A stretch of 35,418 nt of DNA from Sneathiellales bacterium. GTDB taxonomy: Bacteria > Pseudomonadota > Alphaproteobacteria > JANQFL01. The stretch lies in the NCBI GenBank assembly GCA_028277845.1, contig JANQFL010000093.1, positions 1-35,418 of the forward strand, in the 5' to 3' direction. Below are positions 24,514 through 32,064 of this stretch, in pieces; positions within the stretch are counted from its first letter, which is position 1, and each line of letters begins with the position of its first letter. The position numbers and the translations under genes were made by a program. The notes under the pieces are model-generated. The model was not told the origin of the DNA and searched no databases. It saw only the letters and a program-made list of their open reading frames with translations.

Positions 24514-24520
24514 ATATTAG
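24514..24520 (+). promoter_or_regulatory. ATATTAG half-site upstream of the ArsR-type regulator
   Basis: ATATTAG sits in an AT-rich tract 34 bp before the regulator's start codon. It matches the left half of the palindrome at 25866-25885, but the right half is not conserved. It could serve autoregulation. Confidence 0.35.
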
Positions 24521-24554
24521 TAGTATTATAAGTAAGTTCGAGCAGGTGGGATAT

Positions 24555-24926
24555 ATGGATACCTTGTCTTCACGCATGAACATTTCGCAGATGCAGCGAA
24601 ATGCCCAGCGTGCCAGTACACTGCTGAAGGCTCTGAGTAACGAGCATCGGCTAATGATCTTGTGCAAATTGGCGATCGGCGAATGGTCGGTCGGCGAACT
24701 CGAGGAAGTGGTCGGCCTCAGCCAATCGGCCCTGTCGCAACATTTGGCGCGGTTGCGCCGCGATAATCTGGTCAAAACCCGCCGCGAGGCCCAAACCATC
24801 TATTACTCCCTGGCCGGCGAGGAAGCCAGCCGGGTCATCGAAACCGTGTACGAAGTGTTCTGCGGCACCCCCGAATCGATGAGCGATTCGTCCGCAGACA
24901 AGAAACCGGTCGCCGCCGACGTCTGA
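24555..24926 (+). CDS. ArsR-family persulfide-sensing repressor (SqrR/BigR-like)
   Basis: From the ATG at 24555 the protein has 123 aa with a winged-helix fold: ALSNEHRLMILCKL, SVGELEEVVGLSQSALSQHLARLRRDNLV as the recognition region, and TRREAQTIYYSL as the wing. Cys 37 and Cys 103 lie 66 residues apart, one before the recognition helix and one in the last helix (EVFCG), the arrangement of the dithiol pair in SqrR/BigR-type sensors that form a tetrasulfide bridge with persulfides and release DNA. An AGGTGGG Shine-Dalgarno precedes this ATG; the frame extends 30 codons upstream, but those residues are non-homologous and AT-rich. The surrounding sulfur genes carry a shared palindrome, its likely operator. 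Confidence 0.86.
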   Translation: MDTLSSRMNISQMQRNAQRASTLLKALSNEHRLMILCKLAIGEWSVGELEEVVGLSQSALSQHLARLRRDNLVKTRREAQTIYYSLAGEEASRVIETVYEVFCGTPESMSDSSADKKPVAADV

Positions 24927-24936
24927 CCGGTATTTC

Positions 24937-25797
24937 CTAGACCTGATCGATCGGAATCTTCAAATAGCGCACGCCGTTGTCTTCGCTCGGCGGCATGGCA
25001 CCGCCACGCATGTTGACCTGGACCGACGGCAGGATCAGTTGCGGCAATGACAGGTCCTTGTCCCTCGTCGTGCGCATGTCGATAAAATCCTGCCGCGTTG
25101 CGCCATTTCCGACGTGTTTATTGGACGCTTTTTGGGCACCGACAGTGGTTTCCCAAACCACATCCCGTCCGCCGGGACAGTAGTCGTGACCGACGAACAT
25201 GCGGGTCTCATCCGGCAGGGCCATCAGCCGGGCGATGGATTCGAACAAAGTTCCGGCGTCGCCGCCGGGAAAATCGCACCGTGCCGTGCCGTAATCCGGC
25301 ATGAACAGGGTATCGCCGACGAACACCGCGTCGCCGACATGATAAGAAACACAGGCGGGCGTGTGGCCCGGCGTGTACAGCGCCTGGATCTCCATGCCAC
25401 CCAGCGGCAGCGATTCGCCATCGGCCAGCAACCGGTCGAACTGCGATCCCTTGGTGCAGAAGCCGTCCTCGGCGTTGAAGAGAGAGGAAAAGACTTTCTG
25501 CACGGTACCGACCTGATCACCGATCACCGTCTGCCCTCCCAGCCGCTCTTTCACGTGGACAGCCGCCGAAAGATGGTCGGCATGGATATGGGTTTCCATG
25601 ACCCAGGCCGTCCGCCAGCCTTTGTCCCGGATGTAGCCGACGAGCGTATCGGCAAATTCGGTACCGGTGCGGCCTGAACAGGCCTCGTAATCCAATACCG
25701 GATCGATCACGGCACATACGCCGTTCGCTTCGTCGGCAACGACGTAGCTGATGGTACAGGTCGGTTCGTGAAAAAATCCTGCGACGGCCGGTGTCAT
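24937..25797 (-). CDS. MBL-fold persulfide dioxygenase-like protein (Blh/ETHE1 type)
   Basis: This 286-aa metallo-beta-lactamase-fold protein has the metal motif THIHADH (His 70, His 72, Asp 74, His 75), His 145 in YTPGHTPA, Asp 162 in GDTLFM and His 204 in VGHDYCPGG. The TARCDFPGGD segment corresponds to the GTGRxDFQGG region of persulfide dioxygenases. These iron enzymes oxidise glutathione persulfide to sulfite in the cytoplasm. BigR-type repressors commonly control such a gene, and a perfect palindrome lies 69 bp upstream of its start. It is convergent with the regulator, ending 10 bp away. Sulfite formed here would be the substrate for SoeABC. Confidence 0.86.
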   Translation of the reverse strand: MTPAVAGFFHEPTCTISYVVADEANGVCAVIDPVLDYEACSGRTGTEFADTLVGYIRDKGWRTAWVMETHIHADHLSAAVHVKERLGGQTVIGDQVGTVQKVFSSLFNAEDGFCTKGSQFDRLLADGESLPLGGMEIQALYTPGHTPACVSYHVGDAVFVGDTLFMPDYGTARCDFPGGDAGTLFESIARLMALPDETRMFVGHDYCPGGRDVVWETTVGAQKASNKHVGNGATRQDFIDMRTTRDKDLSLPQLILPSVQVNMRGGAMPPSEDNGVRYLKIPIDQV

Positions 25798-25865
25798 GCA
25801 TGTCTCCGAATTGAATGCCGCGCCGACATTGGGGGCATCTGCGGCTTATGACGTTCCTTTGCCAT

Positions 25866-25885
25866 ATATTAGATTAATCTAATAT
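25866..25885. promoter_or_regulatory. Perfect 20-bp palindrome, probable ArsR-type operator
   Basis: ATATTAG-ATTAAT-CTAATAT is fully symmetric. It lies between the soeC stop and the persulfide dioxygenase-like start, 69 bp before the latter. Related sites occur at 30604 and 32001, before other sulfur genes. The likely ligand is the SqrR/BigR-like repressor at 24555. Confidence 0.75.
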
Positions 25886-25886
25886 T

Positions 25887-26861
25887 TCAATCCCTGACCG
25901 ATTCCGATCCGGTCTGCATCGCCGGATTGCCTTCATAATACACCATGACCACGTGCCGGGCCTCGGCAAAGAACAGCCAGCGTTCCACCAGCATTCCGGT
26001 CATCGCCGACACCGTGGCGATCAACGCCAGAACGCCTGGCAAAACACCGGCAAGCGCCAGGGTGCACGCGAGAGCAACAAACGGCAGACCGTAGGCCAGC
26101 AGCCACACCACCCGGCGCAATTTGACCGCATGTTTGCGGGCGACACGGTAGCCCATTTCGTGCTGCAGGTAATTCTTCTGGGTATGCGGCGGATCGAGGG
26201 TCCGTACGCTGCCGAACTGGCCCAGCCCCGTGGCCGTCTCGGCGGTGACGGGAGTTTCGGAGGAATCGACCGCCGACCAGTACGCACGCTTGATCCAGGC
26301 GGCCACGGCCAGCGCGGCCAGGGTCACGGTCGCGGCGGCGGTGTTGGCCGGTCCGAACAGCATGAGCAGCAACACGAGCCAGACGAACCCGGTCGCCACG
26401 CCGTTGGCCAGATAGCCCGGCAACACCCAGGTGTTGTGCCAATGGGGAATGGTCTTGAGCGAGGCGTAGATCATCGCCGTGGCACTGACGGTGGCGCCGG
26501 CCAGGACGGCCGCCAAAACGGCGAAAGCACCGCTCAGCGCCGTGCCCGGCACCAACAACTCGGCGGCAAAGAATACCAAAGCGACCGGATAGGCCGCCAC
26601 GGCCAGCACGCCCTCGCGGGACAGCCAGGACGTGCGCCATTGGGACAGGGCCCGCCACGCCCGCTCCTTGTGCCCCAGGTGCAAGGTGGAGCTGAGCAGG
26701 CCGGTGGTGATCATGCCCAGTGACAGCAGGGCCGCGATCAGCCAGAACAACCGGCTGTCCGGCGTCAGGCCGGCGACCGCCGCCACGGCCAAAGCGAACA
26801 ACAGGCCGTAACCGGCGCCGGACGCGACGGTGAAGTAGATGACAGAGTAAGCCGGATGCAT
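25887..26861 (-). CDS. soeC: Sulfite dehydrogenase membrane subunit SoeC (DmsC/NrfD-type)
   Basis: This 324-aa protein has about eight hydrophobic segments and the DmsC signature SSTLHLGHKERAWRALSQWRTSW-type loop between helices 2 and 3 (about residues 57-78). DmsC-type subunits anchor a molybdoenzyme and its iron-sulfur subunit to the inner membrane and pass electrons to quinone. It follows soeB by 12 bp with an AGGTGGG Shine-Dalgarno, completing a soeABC operon on the - strand. The anchor of a cytoplasm-facing complex is expected, since SoeA lacks a Tat signal. Confidence 0.85.
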   Translation of the reverse strand: MHPAYSVIYFTVASGAGYGLLFALAVAAVAGLTPDSRLFWLIAALLSLGMITTGLLSSTLHLGHKERAWRALSQWRTSWLSREGVLAVAAYPVALVFFAAELLVPGTALSGAFAVLAAVLAGATVSATAMIYASLKTIPHWHNTWVLPGYLANGVATGFVWLVLLLMLFGPANTAAATVTLAALAVAAWIKRAYWSAVDSSETPVTAETATGLGQFGSVRTLDPPHTQKNYLQHEMGYRVARKHAVKLRRVVWLLAYGLPFVALACTLALAGVLPGVLALIATVSAMTGMLVERWLFFAEARHVVMVYYEGNPAMQTGSESVRD

Positions 26862-26873
26862 CAGTACCCACCT

Positions 26874-27623
26874 CTACCGCGAAAACAGCTTGTCGACCCA
26901 CTGCAGGAACTTGCTGTCTGGATCGACGGTGTCCTGATCATTGGACAGACGGTCCACGCCGCCGCCGATTTGGGGCTGCGGACGGGGCGGCAGGTACTTG
27001 TTGGTCGGCTGGTAGCCCAGTTCGGGCATCAGGTCGTAGCCGTCACGGTCGGCCACCAGTTGCGCGACCTCGGATTTCGGATCGGCCAGGTCGCCGAAGT
27101 GCCGCGCCCCGACGGGACAGGTGGTGACACAGGCCGGCACGCGGTCGGCCTCTTCCAGGTTCTCGTTGTAGATCCGGTCGATACACAGCGTGCATTTCTT
27201 CATCACGCCTTCATGGGCATCGAATTCCCGCGCCCCGTAGGGACAGGCCCAGGAACACAGCTTGCAGCCGATGCACTTGGCCTCGTCGACCAGCACGATG
27301 CCGTCCTCGGCCCGCTTGAACGACGCCCCGGTCGGACACACGGTGACGCAGTCGGGCGATGCGCAATGCATGCAGGATTTGGGGAAATGCACGGTGCGGC
27401 CGCCATAGTCCCCCATCTCGTTGGTCACTTCGTAACCGTGGATGCGGTTGAACCAGACGCCGGCCGGATCGGCGCCGTAGGGGTCGCTGTCGGTCAGCGG
27501 CGCCGCATGGCCGCCGGCGTTCCATTCCTTGCAATTCACGGCGCAGGCGTGGCAACCGACGCAGATGTCCAGGTCGATGACCAGGCCGAGGCGCACACCG
27601 CCGGCTTGCGGCAGGCTGGTCAT
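26874..27623 (-). CDS. soeB: Sulfite dehydrogenase iron-sulfur subunit SoeB
   Basis: This 249-aa ferredoxin-like protein holds four cysteine clusters for four [4Fe-4S] centres: CVGCHACAVNC at 21-31, CMHCASPDCVTVCP, CIGCKLCSWACP, and CTLC with ACVTTCP. This is the DmsB/SoeB pattern. It relays electrons from SoeA to SoeC. Its start overlaps the soeA stop by 4 bp, so the two are translationally coupled. The frame continues upstream through soeA without a stop for nearly 200 codons, but that part is a shadow of soeA. The C-terminal 40 residues are proline-rich and not part of the ferredoxin core. Confidence 0.88.
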   Translation of the reverse strand: MTSLPQAGGVRLGLVIDLDICVGCHACAVNCKEWNAGGHAAPLTDSDPYGADPAGVWFNRIHGYEVTNEMGDYGGRTVHFPKSCMHCASPDCVTVCPTGASFKRAEDGIVLVDEAKCIGCKLCSWACPYGAREFDAHEGVMKKCTLCIDRIYNENLEEADRVPACVTTCPVGARHFGDLADPKSEVAQLVADRDGYDLMPELGYQPTNKYLPPRPQPQIGGGVDRLSNDQDTVDPDSKFLQWVDKLFSR

Positions 27624-30493
27624 GGCGCCGCCTTCTTGCCGGCCCGGAACGATGCGCCGTAGCGCAGAGTCGCCGGCGTCTTGTCGAGCAGGTCTCCCGG
27701 CGTGACCGGTTCGAACTGCGGCGCGATTTCCCTGGCCTCGTCCGGCCGCGCTTTTTCGATCTTGACCCGCAGGTCGTACCAGGCGGCCTGACCGGTCACC
27801 GGGTCGGAGTTGCTGTAACGGGACTTGTCCGTGCCCTCGGGCAGCAGCTCCGAAATCAGATGGTTGAGCAGGAAGCCCTGTTTGGCTTCCGGCGCATCGA
27901 CATCCAGGTTCCAGGCGCCCTGGCGCTTGCCGATGGCATTCCAGGTCCACACCGTGTCCGGGTTGACGCCGTCCATCAACTGCACCTGGCACCGAACCCG
28001 GCCCTTGTGGCTCGACACCCAGACCCAGTCGTCCTCGCCGATACCCATCGTCCGGGCGCGCCCGCGGTTCATATACAAACGGTTGCGGCTGATGATCTGG
28101 CGTTGCCAGGCGTTCTGGGAATCCCAGGCGTGGTACATGATCATCGGCCGCTGGGTCACGGCGAAGAACGGATAGTCGCCGTCGTCGATCAGCGACTGCT
28201 CGACCGGCTCGTACCACACTGGCAGCGGATCGAAGTAACAGGCAATGCGGTCGCGCTCCGCGTCCGGCGGCTGCACCGGTCCGTGGCCGTCCGCCGCCAG
28301 GCGGAATGTCTGCAGGATCTCGGAATAGATCTGCATCACCACCGGCTGGGCCTTGCCGATGAACCCCATGCGGGCGGCGTATTCCAGGTAATCCTTATTG
28401 GCGAACTTGAAGTAGCGCTGGCCCTTGGCCAGTTCGTCCTTCCAGAAACAACCGTTCGCCTTGTACATGGCCAACTGGTTTTCGTTGGGTGCGCCGGAGC
28501 CGTGCCGGGCACCGTTCTCGCCGCGCCAGCCCGCCAGCATACCGACCCCCGGCGCCCGTTCGTGGTGCACCATGTAGTCGGGGAAGCCGCCGGGATAGCG
28601 CGGGCTACCGTCTTCGTCGACCAGGCCGGGCAAGCCGAGTCGGGCGCCCAGATCGATCAGCACGTCCTGGAACGGCCGCACGTCCCGGTCAGGAGACACC
28701 ACCGGCTGGCGAATGGCGTCGGCCGGACCGTCGGCATCGCAGATCGGCCGGTCGAGCAACGAGATACAGTCGTGCCGTTCCAGATACGTGGTATCGGGCA
28801 GCACCAGGTCGGCATAGGCCACCGTTTCCGACCAGAAGGCGTCGGAGTAAATGATGTAGGGGATCTTGTAGTCGCCTGTGTCGGGATCGGTATCGGTCAG
28901 CATGTCGATCATGCCGGCCGTGTTCATGGACGAATTCCAGCCCATGTTGGCCATGAACAGCAACAGCGTGTCGATGGGATAGGGATCGCCCTTCCAGGCG
29001 TTGGTGATGATCATGTGCATCAGGCCGTGGGCGGACAGCGGCGCTTCCCAGGAATAGGCCTTGTCGAGGCGCAACGGCTTGCCGTCGTCGTCGATCAACA
29101 GATCTTCCGGTCCGGTCGGGAAGCCGAGCGGCGGCCCCTGCAGCGGCGTACCGGCCTGCACCTGTCCGGTCTTACCCGCCGGTTTCTGCGGCGGCGGCAC
29201 CGGCCGCGGGAACGGCGGTTTGTAACGGAAGCCGCCGGGACAATCGATGGCACCCAGCAGCATCTGCAGCAAATGGATGGCCCGGCAGGTATGAAAGCCG
29301 TTGGAATGGGCGGAAATACCGCGCATGGCATGGAAGCTGACCGGGCGACCGACCATTTGTTCGTGCAGCCGTCCGGCGAAATCGACCCACGGTACATCGA
29401 GCACCACTTCCTCCTGGAAGGCTGTATGGGCCATCTCGGCGGCAATGCGGCGGATGGTGTCGGCCGGCAGGCCGATCCTGTCGGCCACCGCTTCGGGCGC
29501 GTAGGCCGGCACCATGTAGCGCCGGGCCATCAGTTCGAAGGCCGGCACGGCGTCGCGGCCGTCGGGCAGCGTGTAGACGCCGACCACCGCCGGTTTGACA
29601 TCCGTGTCCAGGGCGTTGGCGAGGCGTTTGCCCTCGCCGTCCCAGCACAACGGATTGCCGTCGTCGTCACGGGCGAACAGGCCGTGATCGGCGGCGCCTT
29701 CGTCCTGGATCACCAGCCATGGTGCGTTGGTGTATTTCACCAGCCAGGGAAAATCGACGTTGTCGCTAATCAGCAGTTCACGGATCAGGGAGAACAGGAA
29801 CAGCCCGTCGGTGCCCGGCCGGATACCGAGCCACTCGTCGGCAATGGCCGAATAGCCGGTGCGCACGGGATTGACCGAAACGAACTTGGCGCCCCGGGAC
29901 TTGATCTTGCCCAGGCCGATCTTGATGGGATTGGAATCGTGATCCTCTGCGACGCCGAACATCATCAGGTATTTGGTGTGGTCCCAGTCGGGCTCGCCGA
30001 ACTCCCAGAACGATCCGCCGATGGAATAAAGCCCCGCGGCGGCCATGTTGACGGAGCAGAAGCCGCCGTGGGCGGCATAGTTGGGCGTGCCGAACTGGCT
30101 GGCCCACCAGCCGGTCAACGCCTGGCTTTGATCGCGGCCGGTGAAGAAGGCGAGTTTCTTGGGATCGGTGGCCCGGATGTTGGCGAGGCGTTCGGTGGCG
30201 ATGTCCATCGCCTCGTCCCAGGAAATCTCCTTGAACTGGCCCGATCCGCGCGGCCCGGTGCGCAACAGCGGCGCCTTCAGCTTGGCCGGCGAGTACTGCT
30301 TCATGATGCCGGCCGAGCCCTTGCCGCACAAAACGCCCTGATTGACCGGATGGTCACGGTTGCCTTCGATGTACCGGACATCGCCATCGCGCAGATGCAC
30401 CTTGATGCCGCACCGGCAGGCGCACATGTAGCAGGTCGTGTATTTGATTTCGTCGGCGATGTGGGGCGACGTATCGATATCCGGTTCGATCAT
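27620..30493 (-). CDS. soeA: Sulfite dehydrogenase molybdopterin subunit SoeA
   Basis: This 957-aa molybdopterin oxidoreductase of the DMSO reductase superfamily has an N-terminal [4Fe-4S] site, Cys 21, Cys 24, Cys 28 and Cys 56 (CYMCACRC and LCGKG), the cofactor domains in the middle, and a C-terminal molydop-binding domain (SRNRLYMNRGRARTMGI, WVWVSSHKGRV). There is no twin-arginine signal peptide, so the enzyme faces the cytoplasm, as known for SoeABC, which oxidises sulfite directly to sulfate. The alternative is a thiosulfate, polysulfide or tetrathionate reductase-like enzyme, but those are usually exported; the persulfide dioxygenase-like gene and TusA nearby favour sulfite oxidation. 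An operator-like palindrome lies 111 bp upstream. Confidence 0.87.
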   Translation of the reverse strand: MIEPDIDTSPHIADEIKYTTCYMCACRCGIKVHLRDGDVRYIEGNRDHPVNQGVLCGKGSAGIMKQYSPAKLKAPLLRTGPRGSGQFKEISWDEAMDIATERLANIRATDPKKLAFFTGRDQSQALTGWWASQFGTPNYAAHGGFCSVNMAAAGLYSIGGSFWEFGEPDWDHTKYLMMFGVAEDHDSNPIKIGLGKIKSRGAKFVSVNPVRTGYSAIADEWLGIRPGTDGLFLFSLIRELLISDNVDFPWLVKYTNAPWLVIQDEGAADHGLFARDDDGNPLCWDGEGKRLANALDTDVKPAVVGVYTLPDGRDAVPAFELMARRYMVPAYAPEAVADRIGLPADTIRRIAAEMAHTAFQEEVVLDVPWVDFAGRLHEQMVGRPVSFHAMRGISAHSNGFHTCRAIHLLQMLLGAIDCPGGFRYKPPFPRPVPPPQKPAGKTGQVQAGTPLQGPPLGFPTGPEDLLIDDDGKPLRLDKAYSWEAPLSAHGLMHMIITNAWKGDPYPIDTLLLFMANMGWNSSMNTAGMIDMLTDTDPDTGDYKIPYIIYSDAFWSETVAYADLVLPDTTYLERHDCISLLDRPICDADGPADAIRQPVVSPDRDVRPFQDVLIDLGARLGLPGLVDEDGSPRYPGGFPDYMVHHERAPGVGMLAGWRGENGARHGSGAPNENQLAMYKANGCFWKDELAKGQRYFKFANKDYLEYAARMGFIGKAQPVVMQIYSEILQTFRLAADGHGPVQPPDAERDRIACYFDPLPVWYEPVEQSLIDDGDYPFFAVTQRPMIMYHAWDSQNAWQRQIISRNRLYMNRGRARTMGIGEDDWVWVSSHKGRVRCQVQLMDGVNPDTVWTWNAIGKRQGAWNLDVDAPEAKQGFLLNHLISELLPEGTDKSRYSNSDPVTGQAAWYDLRVKIEKARPDEAREIAPQFEPVTPGDLLDKTPATLRYGASFRAGKKAAP

Positions 30494-30603
30494 GGAATGC
30501 CTGCGATTATCGTTTTATGGCGGCAAACATATCGCCGCCGCGCGGGCCACACGACCCAGCCGAAACCTTGGACCCAGATATTGTCGTTGTTTGGCCGAAG
30601 TTT

Positions 30604-30623
30604 AAATTAGATTTCACTAATAT
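30604..30623. promoter_or_regulatory. Operator-like palindrome upstream of soeABC
   Basis: AAATTAG-ATTTCA-CTAATAT matches the 25866 palindrome in 13 of 14 arm positions with the same 6-base spacer. It lies in the 193-bp gap between the thioredoxin-like gene and soeA, 111 bp before the soeA start. No gene is visible in this gap. Confidence 0.68.
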
Positions 30624-30686
30624 ACAAGTGAAATCAAGCCGCACCCGGCGAACAAGGGGCTGACGGAGAAGTACAACGTTGTTGAT

Positions 30687-31091
30687 TTAGCTTGTTGGTT
30701 TGTTGAGCTTTTTCAGAATTTCGCCCAATAAGCCATAAAACATGTCCTCGCCCGGATAGCCGAGGATACGGCCCACTTCCCTGCCCCGATCCATGACGAC
30801 GAATGTCGGCGTATAACGCACGCCGCGAACCTCGGCCAGATCGGTCGGACGGTCTTCGTCGATATCGACCCGGCGCAACGGCGCCAGGCGGCCTTCCTTG
30901 GTCAAGGGGTATGCCGTGCCGACCTCTTCGTCCCACACCTCGCACCATTCGCAGCCCCACTGTTCGAACATGACCAGTTCGGCGGCGGGTGCGGACTTGT
31001 AGGCGAACAGGAGTGCGCCGACCAGAACGAACAGATATGTCAGTCCGGTCAGCGCCGGTGGAAGCGCGGTATCCGTGCGGGCCCTGGTCAA
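30687..31091 (-). CDS. Exported or membrane-anchored thioredoxin-like protein (SoxW-like)
   Basis: The protein has an N-terminal hydrophobic stretch (LTYLFVLVGALLFAY, then SAPAAEL, a possible cleavage site) and a thioredoxin-like domain with the redox motif CEWC shortly after, then VRGVRYTPTFVVMDRG with the cis-proline context and GYPGEDMFYGLL. It probably acts in the periplasm as a thiol-disulfide protein, like SoxW/SoxS-type thioredoxins. The start is uncertain: no ATG is available, and the frame stays open back through tusA to 31148. A TTG at 31091, 5 bp after the tusA stop, gives 134 aa and a sensible signal sequence. Operon with tusA is likely. Confidence 0.65.
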   Translation of the reverse strand: MTRARTDTALPPALTGLTYLFVLVGALLFAYKSAPAAELVMFEQWGCEWCEVWDEEVGTAYPLTKEGRLAPLRRVDIDEDRPTDLAEVRGVRYTPTFVVMDRGREVGRILGYPGEDMFYGLLGEILKKLNKPTS

Positions 31092-31096
31092 ACCGG

Positions 31097-31321
31097 TCAG
31101 GCGGCGCTGCGGATTTGGAAGGTGTAGGTGCCGCCGTCTTCGTTCCATTCCATCAGCTCGTGGCCGGTGGAGCGGCAGAAGGCCTCGAAGTCCTTGACCG
31201 AACCGGGATCGGTGGCCAGCACCGTCAGGACCTCGCCGGACGGCACGTCCTTGATGGCCTTCTTGGTGCGCAGAATGGGCAGCGGGCAGTTCAAGCCTTT
31301 GGCATCGAGCGTGTGGCTCAT
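31097..31321 (-). CDS. tusA: Sulfur carrier protein TusA
   Basis: This 74-aa protein shows the TusA pattern: LDAKGLNCPLPILRTKKAI with the persulfide-carrying Cys 12 in CPLP, then a DPGSVKDF block. TusA carries sulfane sulfur as a persulfide in the cytoplasm. GAGGAG lies 8 bp before the ATG. It follows the DsrE-type gene by 54 bp, an arrangement common in sulfur oxidisers (rhd-tusA-dsrE groups), where it delivers sulfur toward oxidation. Confidence 0.92.
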   Translation of the reverse strand: MSHTLDAKGLNCPLPILRTKKAIKDVPSGEVLTVLATDPGSVKDFEAFCRSTGHELMEWNEDGGTYTFQIRSAA

Positions 31322-31375
31322 TGTCGGTTACTCCTCGAAATCGCGGTTATTCAGTTCAGGTCCTGTATTGGACGT

Positions 31376-31864
31376 TTAAATGAACAGGTTCAGGTCCGCC
31401 TTGAGCGCGTCTTCCATATAGGTGGCGGCGCCGGCGTATTCCAGATCGTCCATCAGATCCTTGCGGTCCAGTTCGAACAGGTCGAGCGTCATCTGGCAGG
31501 CGACCATCTTGACATCGGCCTCGACCGCCAGTTCACGCAGCTCGTCGATGGATGCCACACCCTTTTTCTTGATGAGGTTTTTCATCATGGTCGTGGCCAT
31601 CTTGTCGACACCCGGCAGCGCGGAGACCAGGTTGGGCATCTTCATGTGCATGCCCATCATCGGCATTTCCATGGCCGGATTGCCGAGCGTGGAGATTTCA
31701 AGGTTCAGGTTCTTCTTGAGCAGTCCCAGGCCATAGAACGTGAAGAACATGGAAACGTTGACGCCCATGGCGGCGGCGGTCGTGGCCAGGATGAACGGCG
31801 GGTAGGCCCAGTCCAGGGTGCCCTTGGTCACGATCATCGAAAAGCTTTTTTGGTTGTCACTCAT
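31376..31864 (-). CDS. DsrE-family protein (DsrE2-like)
   Basis: From the ATG at 31864 the protein has 162 aa. The DsrE/DsrF-like fold is indicated by FSMIVTKGTLDWAYPPFILATTAAAMG, FFTFYGLGLLKKN and VACQMTLDLFEL with a conserved Cys in the position of the sulfur-binding Cys of DsrE2/DsrE3 proteins. A methionine-rich stretch (MEMPMMGMHMKM) lies in the middle. It probably exchanges persulfide sulfur with TusA. GAGGAAA precedes this ATG; the frame extends 46 codons upstream to 32002, but that part is not homologous and would cover the operator at 32001. It is divergent from the YeeE/YedE gene. Confidence 0.82.
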   Translation of the reverse strand: MSDNQKSFSMIVTKGTLDWAYPPFILATTAAAMGVNVSMFFTFYGLGLLKKNLNLEISTLGNPAMEMPMMGMHMKMPNLVSALPGVDKMATTMMKNLIKKKGVASIDELRELAVEADVKMVACQMTLDLFELDRKDLMDDLEYAGAATYMEDALKADLNLFI

Positions 31865-32000
31865 GACGATTTCCTCGGCGTTTGTTGGTGCCCCTACGCC
31901 TCGATCGCAGTTAAGCGCACTGTCGGCATACGCCCTCGCGACCCGCGCCAATCCGTTGATTCGGACCGTGTCTGACGGATCGTTATCAAGCACTACACAC

Positions 32001-32020
32001 ATATTAGCAAACTTTGATAT
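32001..32020. promoter_or_regulatory. Degenerate operator-like palindrome between dsrE-type and yeeE-type genes
   Basis: ATATTAG-CAAACT-TTGATAT keeps the full left half and 5 of 7 right-half positions of the 25866 palindrome, with the same 6-base spacing. It sits in the 200-bp divergent gap, where it could control both the dsrE-tusA-thioredoxin unit and the transporter. I see no gene in this gap. Confidence 0.5.
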
Positions 32021-32064
32021 ACTAGGGAATAGGCGGTGTTAAACCGCGTTTGGAGGAAACACGA

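Noticed and set aside
27860-30610. A 916-codon open frame on the + strand opposite soeA
   Set aside because: It is fully antisense to a clear molybdoenzyme, lacks any recognisable domain, and is explained by high-GC codon bias removing stops on the opposite strand.
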